From: Primulina eburnea
Taxonomy: Eukaryota; Streptophyta; Magnoliopsida; Lamiales; Gesneriaceae
Length of the DNA: 64,000 nt
Direction: 5' to 3'
NCBI RefSeq assembly: GCF_022965805.1
Contig: NW_027331510.1
Location: 945,001 to 1,009,000 of the forward strand
Under the pieces are notes generated by a model that worked only from the letters and a program-made list of their open reading frames with translations, had not been told where the DNA came from and ran no database searches. Shown one piece after another: positions 42,693 to 54,925 of this stretch (positions are counted from its first letter, which is position 1; each line of letters begins with the position of its first letter). The translations under genes were made by a program, and so were the position numbers.

Positions 42693-43655
42693 TGTTGGAA
42701 ACTTAATTCCGGTGTTTGACAAAAGATAAACCAACTGAACTAAGCAACTGAATCCAGCTAACTGATCGACGCAACTGAAATATAACTTCAAGCTGCTCTT
42801 TCAGCTGAACATCTCTTCAGTCATTCTCGTCAACTGACTCTTTACCAGCTGATCCCTCAGCAGTACACGTCATCAGTTGAAAACGACAACCGACAAATAG
42901 TACAACTACCTGCAACTGATAGTGGAACGCCGCATTTCAGAATGAGCAATGTACGACTGTCAGAGTATATCGACGTGGAAATCAACGGTTAGAATATTCA
43001 AATATCCTTTAATGTTACCGTTGAGAGAGAAGCCTATAAATAATCGAAGGTAGCAGCCGAAGATAATACGACTGATTTCAGCTATTACATTCTACTTGCT
43101 GTTACGCTGCTAAAATATCTACTCACATTCAAAAGCAAAAAGCTCACGTTTACTAGTTATATCAGTAGCATTCAAGGCTACATTCTCGAACTTAAATAGC
43201 ACTTTGTAATCTTTGATAGTTTTTCTAAGTTGTGCTAAGATCAGTTACCATCTGTAAAAGTGTTATTTACTAAGAGTTTCAGTTGTGGCAAAGTGATAAG
43301 TCCAAACTGAAGTGGGTCAGTACAGTATCTTGTATTTGATCAAAGTCTTTTAGTGAATATCATATCTTCGTGATAGAAGGGGTGACGTAGGAGTTATTCA
43401 ATTCTCCGAACATCTAGAAACAAATTGTGTTATCTTTACTTCAGTTATTACTTTTCAGTTAGATACTCTATCTTTCAGTCAATTTGTTTTTCGCAACTGC
43501 TTCATTCAGTTTAACTGATTGTCATTGACCGACGGAATACCTAGTATCATTTTGTAACAAAACTGAACTCATATTGTCGAAGAATATTTAAATTTGAGGA
43601 GTGTTTATTCAAACCCCCTTCTAAATACTCTTTATTCGTTTAACCGTTCCTTTCA
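42693..43655 (+). mobile_element. 3' LTR of an LTR retrotransposon (about 963 bp)
   Basis: Begins TGTTGGAAAC right after a polypurine tract and ends ...CCGTTCCTTTCA, so it has TG/CA termini. Inside are many AACTGA/CAGTT motifs and a TATAAATAA box near 43034. The right end abuts hAT transposase sequence. The matching 5' LTR is not in the window. Confidence 0.7.
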
Positions 43656-45579
43656 CTCTATTATGACAGATGCATGGAGCGATAGAAAAAGAAGAAGCAT
43701 ATTAAATTTGTGTTATAATTGGAAGGAAGGTACTTATTTTTAGAGTCTAAGGAGTCTTCGAACGAGGCCCATATAGCTAGACTTATTTTTGAGTATGTTG
43801 ACAAGTGTGTTGAACAAGTAGGACATAATGTTGTTCAAATTGTAACAGACAATGCCACCAAAAATATGACTGCGACTAAATTGATTAAAGAAAAACGGCC
43901 TGGGATTTTTTGGAATTCATGTGCAACTCATACTGTTAATTACATGCTTGAAAGTATTGGTAAGCTTCCAAGATTTAAAAAATTATCGACCAAGACAAGT
44001 CTTTTACAATTTTCATTTATGATCACCATAAGACTTCCTCATTCATGAGAAGTTTTAAGAAGAAAAGAGACATAGTTCGGCCAAGAATTACTAGGTTTAC
44101 ATCAAACTTCCTCACATTGCAAAGTTTGATTGAGAAAAATTCTAGTTTAAGGGTCATGTTTACAAGTGATATGTAAGAAAACTATAAATGGTCAAAGACA
44201 AACAAAGAGAAATTTGCGTAGTCTACTGTGATGAGCATGAGTTTTTGGAATTGTGTGACACTTTTTTTGAAAATATTTGCTCTTTTGGTAAGATTTCTCC
44301 GACTGGTTGACAGAGATAGAAAGCCATTCATTGGGTTTCTATATGGGGAGCTTCTTCGAGCTAAAGAAGATATTAAGGTGGCCCTGAACAATTTCGAATC
44401 AAATTATCAACCTATCATAGTGATTATTGAGTCAAAAATGAAGGATAGATTTGATACATTATTGCATATCACAGCCGCTTTGTCGAATCTCTACTTCTAC
44501 TACAAAGATAGTTCTATTGCTCTTTATGGAGTGGTTGCAGCAGGTATTTTTGAATGCATGGAAGTTTGGCATGCCGATGAGTTTGAACTGCAAGATACAA
44601 TTATTAATAAAGAATTTGCAAAATATAGAAATAAGACTTAGTTATTTGGGAAAGCATTGGCTGCAAAAGCATGTGAAAAAAATGACGATACATTTGATCC
44701 ATGTACATGGTCGAGTACCTATGGTATTCACACACCCAACTTGCTAAGAGTGACATAGAAGATTCTTTCATTAACTACAAGTTCTCTGGGTGTGAAAGAA
44801 ATTGGAATGTTTTGAAGGAGTAAGTTTAAACTTTAATTAAAATAAATTATTACTTTTTAAAGTGTATGTTCATATTCCTAACTATACAAATTACTTTATT
44901 GGTTTTTTAGATTCATACAAAGAAAAGAAATAGGTTGGATGTCAATAGATTGAACAATCTAGTATTTGTCCAGTTTAATGCTAGATTGTTTAACAAGCAA
45001 AAAAAAAAAAAATGAAAGGAACTTCGACGTCCTTCTTGAAAAAGATGCTTCAAATGCACAAGGTTGGATTGTAGATGGTGGGGAAGAAAATGAATTTGAA
45101 CCAGGTTTGGGGCTCATGCAAATTAGTTGATGAAGCAACTGGGGCAGATGAAAATCTACAACCCCGAAGAATCTCTACACTTTACGATGATGATTTTGAA
45201 TCTGAAGAAGAAGATGATTATCACAATGATGATATTGATTTTATGTCCGATGAAGAACAAGTTGTTAAAAATTTCGGAGAAGAAGAAGTGTAATAAATTT
45301 GTGATATTCAATTAGCAGTGTAATCATTAAATTAAAGATTCCTACATTTAGATGTGAATTTTGGAAGAAATCTGGATTCTTTTTTATTTTATTAAGATGG
45401 CACGTTAGACTATGTTTGGAATATTTTGAACGTATTTTAAATTTGATGTTATTGTGTTGAAGTTCTAGTATGTGATTTATTATGTTTTGATACCATAGAA
45501 TCCGATTAGTGGCGCCTAGGCGAGACACAAGGCATTGGGCAAGCGCCCGACTAGCACCTAGCAAATTTTATAACCTTGA
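43656..45579 (+). pseudogene. hAT-type transposase remnant (DUF659 and dimerisation regions) with 3' terminus
   Basis: Starts inside the DUF659-like region: TDAWSDRKRRS near 43668, TDNATKNMTA near 43848, and WNSCATHTVNYMLESIG near 43912, the usual hAT catalytic-core signatures. Several frames must be joined. Stops or shifts lie near 44045, 44178, 44220, 44640 and 44755. The frame 44228-44641 carries the central helical part, then a C-terminal dimerisation-type segment (ALAAKACEKN, FDPCTWSS) near 44650-44760 and an acidic tail (DDFESEEEDDYHND) to about 45296. At 45495-45579 the GC-rich GCGCCTAGGCG motifs and CAAATTTTATAACCTTG resemble a hAT 3' end. The N-terminal BED finger and catalytic start are missing, cut off at the LTR. 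Inactive. Confidence 0.8.
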
Positions 45580-45599
45580 GGATAATTTAAGTTTCAGTA

Positions 45600-46490
45600 A
45601 TTTAACAAACGGTTACTGATCAAAGAATAATATTACAAATCGAGCCAAACCGAATTCATAAGTAAGCTGATTAATCAAGAGTTAATGCTTCTAGATACGA
45701 ACTGATATTAAAGATAACGTATATCAATTCTAGCTGATGGAAGATAAATGATTTAAGGGTCACTGATTCAAGGACAACTGATGACCATACCTAACTGAAT
45801 TAGTTAGGCTTTCCAGTGGATAATCTCTGAAGAATTACATAACATTCTCTAAGGACCAAAGCTTAACTGATATATTGGATAAGATCGTATAACAGCTTTC
45901 TCGGCCCATTAAACTCCACAATTTTCTAAATCATCAAGTATTATCAAGCAAGTTTTTGAGAACCTATCTGATCAAACAATTCTTCAGCACACACTTAATA
46001 GTTTTATATATGATCATTGAAGGTTAATTTGTGCTTAGTATTTTGATTCGAAAATACATATGATTGACAGTAAAAGTCTTACTGGTCATTTATTTGAAGT
46101 ATGTGAGTGTTCTAGGAGTTTTCAGTGGGCAAGATATAGTTATACCGAATCGCGTTTTTTGCAAATTGCTTGTAATTACCAAAGTCTTCTAGTGAATTCT
46201 TGAGTAGAAGAATGAGTAACATAGAAGTTGTTCAAATCTTCGAACATCCAGAAACAATTCTGTTTTTTTTTTTTTACTTTCTGTTTTCATATCAATTTCA
46301 TAGTCAGCCGTTCTTTTTTATTAGTCATTTTCATTGTTCAAATGTTTGAGTGAACCTATTTCCATGCAGTGCATAACTGTTGGTTTATTGATACCCAATT
46401 GACGATCATTCTAACTTTATGTTGCTAAATCAACCGAGTTAATTTTGAAATTGTTGATTCACCCCTTCTAAAGCAATCTTCGATCCAACA
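45600..46490 (+). repeat. Degenerate LTR related to the LTR at 42693-43655
   Basis: No gene. Near 46130-46290 the order AGTGGGCA, CAAAGTCTTCTAGTGAAT, a GTAACATAGAAGTTGTTCAA stretch and TCGAACATCCAGAAACAA matches the corresponding part of the upstream LTR (near 43310-43440) with many substitutions. The end CCCCTTCTAAAG...GATCCAACA parallels the LTR end. Its 5' limit is uncertain, close to the hAT terminus. Confidence 0.5.
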
Positions 46491-47060
46491 TTCATTACAT
46501 TATATTGTTCAACGAAGTTGTGTCATACGATATTTTAAAACATAAAATTCATCAATAATAGAAGTTACATCTATATTCAAAGTTAAATCTTTTTCAATAT
46601 AGAGTATCAAGCAACCAACAAATAATAGTCAATCAATAATTCAATAAATAATAATCAAGATCAAGAATCAATGGTTTATTAACAAATATTTAAGCAATAA
46701 TCAAAAAAACAATCTTCACGGTTGTCTGTATAATATATTTTAAAACTCATTAGAGAATTTCATGAATTTAGAATAATACAGCAATAAATACAACTTTAAA
46801 TTTTTTTCCCCAAATCTTATAATCTAGTTTGATCCAACAACGAATACTTGATTAAAATTAACCAATTAAATTTTCGTAATTTTTAAGAATTGGGATTGTT
46901 AATATCTAATCTAATCATGAAAAAAGTCTCACTTTTTTAATACATTCATAGCATATGATGATTTTAATATTTAAAAATTAATCTGAAACAAAAAAACATT
47001 TCGTGTGTGCTTATATTTGAGACTTGAGAGAGACAACGTATGCAAGAGGCAATAATTTTA
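46491..47060 (+). other. AT-rich intergenic sequence
   Basis: About 570 bp with many TCAATAATAATCAA-like runs and no reading frame, repeat or signal that I can name. Confidence 0.6.
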
Positions 47061-47061
47061 T

Positions 47062-47712
47062 GTTTGGTTTAAATGATAGGATTACCGAATGATTAATACA
47101 TAAATGATATAAAAAAATGATTGAAGTAGATAATGATAAAATAATATTATATTGGGTATGATTATTAAGAATGAGATAACTAATAATCTTTTGATGAATT
47201 GACGAAATTGCACTTCCACTTTTGCGGGAGTGGTGGTCGGTCAGCAGTGTGATTGCCGATCGGAGGCGGCGGCGGCAGGAAGAGGGGGTGGTCGGCAGTG
47301 GCGGCGTCAGGGGACAGCCGCCAGTGGCCGTCGGGGGTCGGAGGGGGTGATCGGCGTCGGGGGTCGGCGGTGATCAGCGGTGGTCGGCGGCCGACGGAGT
47401 CGGAGCGTCCGGTGACGGTCGACGGCGGAGGTCAGTGGTCGGCGGCGGGCGACGGGGGTCGGAGGGGGTGATCGGCGTCAGGAGGCGGCGGTGGTCGGCG
47501 GCGTCCGGCGAAGGCCGGCGGTGGTCAGTTTGTGGAGGAAAGTGGTGGTGAGTTTGGATTTAGGAGAAAGGTAAAATTGAAAAAATATGATAGATTAAGA
47601 GTAGGATAAATAATCCTTGAGGGTGAGGAGTAATTATTTTATCCCAATTAATATAACCTAATCATTCATAGGAAGGATTGACTTGATTAAATAATCACTC
47701 GTACTAAACAAA
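47062..47712. mobile_element. Candidate non-autonomous DNA element with imperfect inverted ends
   Basis: The left end reads TGTTTGGTTTAAATGAT. The right end, read on the other strand, is TGTTTAGTACGAGTGAT; the two match at about two thirds of positions. AT-rich arms enclose a very GC-rich core. I see no clear target duplication and cannot assign a superfamily. Confidence 0.35.
47225..47545 (+). repeat. GC-rich GGCGG/GTCGGCGG repeat island
   Basis: About 320 bp dominated by short irregular repeats of GGTCGG, CGGCGG and GTGGTC in otherwise AT-rich DNA. An open frame at 47253-47471 is a composition effect: Gly/Arg-rich, no domain. Confidence 0.75.
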
Positions 47713-48121
47713 GAGATATGGTGGGTTAAAATTCATAAACCTACTTTATCACCCCTGGCAAACATTGCCTAGTTTACAGTATTATTATTATTATTTGGGT
47801 CTTGTAGGTAAAATAATAATTGGGCCGGGCTATAGCCCGCTATATCCCTAAAGAAGATATCTCTGATCTATATAAAAATATCCAAAAATTCTAAACTGAT
47901 CAAAACTCGTGATCAAATTGGAAATTCTCAATTAATCAATAAATTAAGCGTATCCCTTTACACAAAAATCGAAGGGAAAGAAACTAGACAATTATGAAGA
48001 TTTAGCCCAAATATGAAGGCAATGGAATTGGACCAAATAATTTTTTTTTCCTTTTGAAAAATAAAAAATAAACAATACACGTCACATAAAACAAAGAATT
48101 TCAACGCACATGTACAAGATT

Positions 48122-51100
48122 TCACGCTGATATTGAGGAGAGCTCTTCAATAACTTGTCGGATATTAGGCCTATCGTTCACAGGAAGAATGCACCTCAAT
48201 GATACATCAAGCATGTCATCGATGGCTTTTGACTGTTCTCCACCTGCAATATCTCCGTCCATACACTCCATTCTACGTCCTTCTTGATTATACAGGCGAA
48301 CCCAATCAGTAAGATCAACAGCTCCAGATTGACCTGATATGATATCGCCAGCACTTCTTCGGGTCAATATCTCCATCATGATAACACCAAATGCATAAAT
48401 GTCGGCTTTACATGATGGGATGGCTTTGGCTGCACTGGCTAGTTCTGGGGCTCGGTACCCAAGTGCTCCAAGATTCAATATCTGCTCTGCAACGCCTGCG
48501 GGTGTCATTAGGCGGTGGAGGCCATAGTCAGTTAGCCGAACAATGTATTCAGGGCCTGCTAAGAGTATGTTAGTCGGTTTTAGGTTCCCATGAGGCTGGC
48601 CTCTGTCATGAAGAAACATAAGATTCCTAGCAACATCAACTGCTACTTTCAACCTTTGGCTGAATGATAATGGAGGGTATCTTCGTGGACTTGTCTCTGC
48701 AGAACACGTGGACTCGTAAAAATATCGTACAAAAGAAAAATACCATAGACGTCCATTTAACTATGAAGTACAACATAAATTCACCCATGCAATTGTAGAA
48801 GAAGCCGATATTGAAATCTTCAAGCTGACTGCTGAATTTCAAAAGGCCATTTCAACTATTTGAGAAAATGAAACTTATAAGTGAATCTTTTAAAAAACCA
48901 AAAGCAGTTTGTGGAACAAGTATACAGAAAAATGTTGTTAGACTAGCTGCCATTTGCTCTGGTGGAAGGAAAGTGCAAAGAACTAGAAGATGGTTAAAAA
49001 TAATGAAAGTACCAAGAACCAAATAAGCAATGGAAATAAAGTACCAAGAACACCAAAACTAGACATATTCGCTAATCTGACGGAACGAGTGTACCAATAA
49101 CCAAATACGCAATGTTGAGGGACCTTACCATAAAGATGCAAAGCCAAGCTATCCCCCAGAACATAATCTGCTAAAATAAGCCTTTCTTGTTCTCTAGGCC
49201 CCCAATAATAACCACGAAGAGGAACGATATTTGGATGTCTCAATGATCCTAGCTTTTTTACTTCCTTCGCAAACTCTTTCTTGTGTTTGACCAAGCCAAC
49301 CCTCAACCACTTCACAGTTAGCATATGCCCATTATCTAACATTGCTTTATACATTGTGCCGTGACTACTTCTGCCAAGTACTTCCGCTGGAGCTCGAGAT
49401 AATTCTTCAGCTGTAAATTTTAGCGAGGCATCCAAGAAGAACAGCTCACCAGCTAATCTATCAGGTGAATAAACATCCAGTGAAACAGGTTCTATTGTGT
49501 CAACCACATGGAGTGAGGATGCTATTGGACACCCTGGTGGAGATTTTCTTCCAGATGATTTTGGATGGTTAGCTTGTTGACTTGGACTTATGAACACCGC
49601 ACCAGCTGCCACTCCTTCAGGTATTATGTGCTCAACAATTTCAGTACAAGATTCCATTTGTCCAGGCAATGATCTTGAGTTTGAAGTCAATAAATGATCA
49701 TTAGAAAAGCTTAATGAAGTCGAAGGATGCTCCATGTTGCTATGGAAACTGAAAAGTGGAGGACGACTAAACCTTCCGGCTTTTATATCTCTACCACCGG
49801 TTTGGCCACAAAATCCACTTCGAGCGCGGAATTCTTGAAAACGTGCCCGGTGATAGGCTAAAAGAACAAATGCAATCATAACAGCAGCTCCAACAGAAGC
49901 AACAATAATGGCAACTCTGATACTCGATTTCGAGCTGTGATTCCTTCCTTTATCTTGAATTCCAACAGGACCATTATTGCCACCCAGAAAGCCGTTGCGA
50001 TATACAAGAAGCCCATTCCCAGGATAAAATGATGAAATGGGAAACCTATTTTCCAAGTTTTCGGGAATGTTTCCTGACAAATTATTGTAAGCCACGTCAA
50101 ACAACTTCATACTGGATGGTAGTCTATCAGGTATACGACCGTTGAAGTTATTGTGGGATATATTAAGGTACTCCAAGCCACTGAGTTTGCTCAATTCATT
50201 TGGTAATAGTCCAGATAGATTATTATATGAAAGATTCAGTAAGTTGAGCCTCCCCCAGTTTCCTATATCGGAAGGCAACTCACCCATCAATAAATTATTT
50301 GAAAGATCGAGAAACTCCATAGGTGGAACAGATGGCAGAACCAACAATTCGCTTGTATGAGCACCTTCAAGAGGAATTGATCCTGTCAATTGATTGCTTG
50401 ATAAGTTCAAATTTGTCAAGGTTGTAGAAGTAAAGAAGCTCGGTGGGATAGGACCATCAAGTCTGTTAGAGCTGAGATCAACTGTGGTGATCTTTGGATA
50501 TGAACCCAACGTCGAAGGTAAATTAGCGTATAGAAAATTGTTTCTTACATTAAGAACAGTCAATCTTTGGAACTGTGTCACATTGGGAATGCTTCCAGTC
50601 AAGTTATTGAAGCTCAAATCTAAAACTTCCAAATAGGCATTCCAAGTTTTCAGAACAGTTATGTCGTCAGATAGAAGGTTTTTGCTCAGATCAACAATTC
50701 TGCAATTTCCTAACGATGGTGGCAACAGGCCTGAGATTAAATTTGATGAAAGATTCAGGATATCCAAAGTTGTCGAATTGATTTTTGGAATGGAACCTAA
50801 ACACATAAATTTGTCAGAATTTCTTCAGATGAAAGAACGGTAACAAATATGTCATGGAGAGGGAAAATGTGGAAACTTGAAGAAATAAATACAGCTATAA
50901 AAGACATCAAACCATTTATGCAGGGAAGGATTTTATAGTTTAATTAAAGATGTGAGCTGGAAATATAATATAACTATAATTGCATATAATCAATGCAATT
51001 AGCAAGAACACGATATTCTTTTCAGGACGCAAGTAAAATTCTGTACTCTATCATCCACATGCACCCAAATTACCATAAACAGCCACATATCTACCGGAGT

Positions 51101-53642
51101 CCAGTATGACATTCCTATGAACAGAAAAGAAAATCAGGCGGTTAAATTTTAGAGAATACTCAAATTTCTCAACAACAGAGATAGTGTTCCGTCATAATCA
51201 TTCTTATAATTGTTCTTAGAAATGTTTCATAAACTCAAGACATCAATATTATAGAACGAAGATGGTGAAATTGGAGTGAAAAAAAAAAACAATGTAATTA
51301 GAGATTAAAATGTGACTTTCGGCTAGCTATCAACTCGATCCTACTAAAAAACTTGGACAAAAAGAGTTGTACACTCAAAGTGATATTGAAAGTTGAAATA
51401 TTTTCAAAGTGATACTGATATAACATGCAGTGAAAAAGGTTGGTAGTTTCTTGAGACTATATTTGGATGAAAGTCGGACGTAAAGAAGTAATATTGAATA
51501 ATAATCGGTAAACAAACAAGTAAAATAAACCGATGATATTTTGAAGACTTGAACCAAAAAATGTGTCAATTGTATATTATTAGTCTTTAAATGGTTGATT
51601 TCCAATTTACTAGTATAATAATTTGACTGAAAATTTCAGAAAGAATATGTTAGATTGGATTTGAAATCATATTCGTAAAAATTTTAAATGAATTGACTTT
51701 GGCACCCAAGTAAATATGGTTATAGTGTTTTGATTCAAGCTCTCCGGTGATGGTGTTAACATTGGCTCTCGACTACGAGTAGTGCCTAGTGAGAGTTGGA
51801 TCACCAAGCAGGTACTGTTGGCTTCGGTTCTGGTCCATGTATCTCGTCTTATGGAAGATTGTGATTCGGACTGTAATGTAAGTGAGAGATCAGGATAACC
51901 TTAAAAACAAATGGGAACAGTCTGGTAGGATAGGGCAACAGATTTCTCCTTAGACCAAGCTACAAGCCATACAATGCATTTAGATGGAGAAACTCTTCCC
52001 AAAAAGTGCTTAAAAAGCCAAAATCCAGAATCCATAAATTGGGACTTTTGGGCTTCTATTTCCCTCTTAAAACGGCAAAAATAGAATTGTTTCACTATCG
52101 CATCCAAACAATAAAATTGTTCGTCTTTTTCTAGAATAAAAATAAACAGTTAAAGAAGCTGACCTTAGTAAAGTGTTTTTTATGTCAAGAATTACGTATC
52201 CAAATGAGCCTTTAATCTAGAGTAAGATACAACTTGATTCATATATACCCTAGGTTGCCCTAAACTTAATTCGAAATTTACAAATTTAAAACTTCATCGT
52301 TAAATAAAGTCTTCCAACTAATTCTGAGAGTGAGGACCACAAGGTCGAGGTTTAACCATATGATGGAGATACTAGTTTCTCAGCCAGTTAGCAGACAAAA
52401 TTAAATGGAGGCTGAAGTTCTAACTTGAGAAGAATTCCAACTAAACCAACGCCTGCAATATTGATAATGGGATAGAGTCGAACAAATAAGCAAATATTAT
52501 GTTCCATATGTAACTAAAAGATCCATAAAAGTTCCAACTTCCCGACTACAACCACAATTATCAATGTAGAAGGCAGTGAATGCTGCAAAAAACAAAAAAA
52601 CAAAAAAATCGTGTAAAGGTTCTTTCAACGTTAAAGTAACTAAAATCACTGCAAAAGGTGGGAAACGTTGAAAATAAAGGGTAAAAAATTATTTAAAATG
52701 AAAAATCTGACCTGAAAATCCGTTAAGACTGAGATCTAACTCAACCAACGGTACTACCGCCTGCAAGAGACCCTCTGGCACCGACCCATAAAGCCCATTA
52801 TTTCCCAGCCGCAGTATCTGAAGATTTGGCAATTGCCTGAAGTCAGGTAACTGGCCACCGATCCCATTGTCACCCAAATCCAAAATTCTCAAGTTCCGAA
52901 ACAACATCATCACATCGCTCCCCCAAAACCCGCCCGTTAAACCATTCCCACTTAAATTTACATACTTGACAGTGTTAGCTAAGCTGGATACATTCTCCAC
53001 ACTCAATTCCAAGGATCCAGAAAACGCATTCCTGCTCAAATCCAAGTATTCCACATTCCTCAGTTCAAGAATCAACTCCCCCACACTCCCATGGAAGTTA
53101 TTCAAATGCAAATCCAACACTTTCAACTGCTGCAAATTCTGAATTCCAGACGGAAACGCCCCAGAAAAATGATTATTTGAGAAATTAACAAAATGCAGCG
53201 CCCAGAGATCATTCAAGCGAGCAGGAATAGGCCCATAAAACTGATTTCCTGAGAGATCCAAGACTTGGAGCGACGACATCTGACCTAGAGTTGGAACGAG
53301 GCGGCCGGAAAGAAAGTTCCCAGATAGAGTCAGGTTTTGCAGGAACTTTAAAGGAACGAGAGTGCTGAATTTGAGGTCTCCAGATAAGCCGAGCTGGTCT
53401 AGGGAAATGGCTACGATCAAGTCGGCGGAGGGATCGCAAGCAACCCCATGGAAGGCAGCAGGGCAGGCAGAGTAATTGGAGGGAGGCATCCAAGTGGAGA
53501 AGATGAGATTGGAGGGATCAGATTTAATGCCTTTTCTGAACTCTAAAAGCGATCGAACTTCTTCCTCAGCGGCGTAGGCGTGAGGGAGGAGCAGGTGGAA
53601 GGTGAGGAAGAGAGTGAGAGAGACAGTGGGAGGGATAGTCAT
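48122..53642 (-). CDS. SIRK1: SIRK1-type LRR receptor-like kinase, three exons, 1057 residues
   Basis: Exons 53642-52712, 50796-49129 and 48696-48122, joined at GT/AG sites (NGFS-G-SIPK; HLY-E-TSPRR), give 3174 nt in frame. The ATG at 53642 opens a signal peptide (about 1-24, ending HAYA), then an N-terminal LRR cap (LLEFRKGI), about 20 leucine-rich repeats, a transmembrane helix near 606-628 (VAIIVASVGAAVMIAFVLLAY), a Ser-rich juxtamembrane region and a kinase domain (about 775-1052). Throughout it resembles Arabidopsis At5g10020 (SIRK1), known as a sucrose-induced plasma-membrane kinase acting on aquaporins; the symbol is by homology. The Lys of the ATP site is kept (LTVKW, about 805). The catalytic HRD is HGN (PHGNLKPTN, about 902) and DFG is DYG, so it is an atypical kinase or pseudokinase, as in its Arabidopsis relative. 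No disabling lesion is seen. Confidence 0.93.
48697..49128 (-). other. SIRK1 intron 2
   Basis: Donor GTAAGG at 49128, acceptor CTGCAG ending at 48697. 432 bp, T-rich on the coding strand, phase 1. Reading through it from exon 2 meets a stop at 48983. Confidence 0.9.
50797..52711 (-). other. SIRK1 intron 1
   Basis: Donor GTCAG at 52711, acceptor TGTTTAG ending at 50797. About 1.9 kb, AT-rich, inside the leucine-rich repeat coding region. I see no gene or obvious transposon in it. Confidence 0.88.
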
Positions 53643-53948
53643 CTAGTGAGAGGGAGTGAGGGAAAGTAGACGGTTAGGGGTTGGACATTTGAGGTTTTGG
53701 GGGAAATGGGGGTGTCAATTAGGGTTTCTGTAATTGGGAGATTTGAGAAGATGAGATGATGAACTTGTCTTACAGATGCTGCGTGTGTGAGAGAGAGGAG
53801 AAATTAGGGCTTATATTATATGTGGGAAAGTAGTAAAGGAAGGAATTGAGGATCACATCAATATTTTTTGAAAAAGAAATGTGTTAAATTTATTGTAAGT
53901 AAAGTCCTTTGTGTTAAAAACTAAAAATTTATGTAAAAAAATAAAAAT
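53643..53948 (-). promoter_or_regulatory. SIRK1 5' UTR and proximal promoter
   Basis: On the coding strand, TATAATATAA (53811-53820) lies about 170 bp before the ATG and is a likely TATA box. Between them are CT-rich stretches (complement of GAGAGAGAGG at 53788-53799 and of GTGAGAGGGAGTGAGGG at 53646-53662), typical of plant 5' UTRs. The upstream side is cut at 53949 by a copia LTR. Confidence 0.5.
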
Positions 53949-54211
53949 TGTTGAAAATTAATATTTAAAATGTGTGTATTAATATTTGAATGTTGAATAT
54001 TTGAAGATTGAAAATAAGAATTGTAAATATTGAAAATTAGTGTGTGATGATATAGGTAATGATGTATTTTATTTTTGGATTATTTGTAAAGAAATTATAT
54101 AAATAGGCTCACCATTTGTGAAGAAATTCACAATTGAGTAGAGAGAAAAATATTATAAAGTATGTAGTTTGGTAAATTTTGAGAGTTTGAGATTTTTACT
54201 TTTTCAAAACA
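53949..54211 (+). repeat. 5' LTR of outer copia element
   Basis: TG...CA terminal repeat with the promoter box TATATAAATAGG at 54096-54107. Right after it, CGTTATCAGCACGA (from 54212) is at the place of the tRNA primer binding site. Confidence 0.85.
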
Positions 54212-54925
54212 CGTTATCAGCACGAAGCTCTAAAAGTCCTTCATACTTTTCCAAGCTCCAAACAGAAGAAAAAAGTAACAAAAGTAATAATATTTATTTT
54301 ACTGTTATTTATTTATTGTGTATATATTTAATATATAATATAATGTTATTATTAGAAATAATAAAAATAAATTTTTCGAAAACTTGTTATAAATCCTGGG
54401 AGGATGTTAAGACGACATCCCACACTCCCGGTAAGGGATACGACAAGTATAAAACCCTATAAGATTTTTAAACAAAATAACTTATGACACATCATTATAA
54501 TAATATGATATGATATACATAATTATTTAAACATGATTAATAATATATACACCATATTATTACCATAAAATTATACAAATACATACATTTATTTTTTTGT
54601 ACACCAACGACCATAAACGGTAACAAAACGGCTAGTTTTTGCCCTATAAATATGATCTCACAAACTCTTTCAATCACTCCAACTTTCTCCTATTCTCTAA
54701 AAATTATTTTTCATCAAATTTTCGAAGAAAGAAGAAGATGGATTTCTCAAGGTTATTTTTAATTATTTTGGTTATCATACTCACGAGTCTTTTATTTATC
54801 GGAGAATATCCTACTCGTGTGTTTTCTTTATTTTTACAAATACTTGTACTTGTTGTTTATCCATTACTTTGTATTGAAATATTCATTAACTAATAAAATG
54901 CATCGTAATTTTTTTTAGTACCACA
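54212..54925 (+). other. Untranslated leader of outer copia element
   Basis: About 700 bp between LTR and gag, starting with the primer-binding-site-like CGTTATCAGCACGA. No convincing gene. A short hydrophobic frame at 54739-54893 has no recognisable domain. Confidence 0.6.

Noticed and set aside
47253..47471. Gly/Arg-rich open frame in the GC-rich island
   Set aside because: Product of GGC/CGG repeats; no start context, domain or conservation to support a gene.
48122..48652. A separate short kinase gene
   Set aside because: It joins exon 2 in frame through clear GT/AG sites and completes the kinase domain of the same SIRK1-type gene.
52867..53142. Plus-strand open frame opposite SIRK1 exon 1
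   Set aside because: Antisense shadow of the leucine-rich repeats; no independent evidence.
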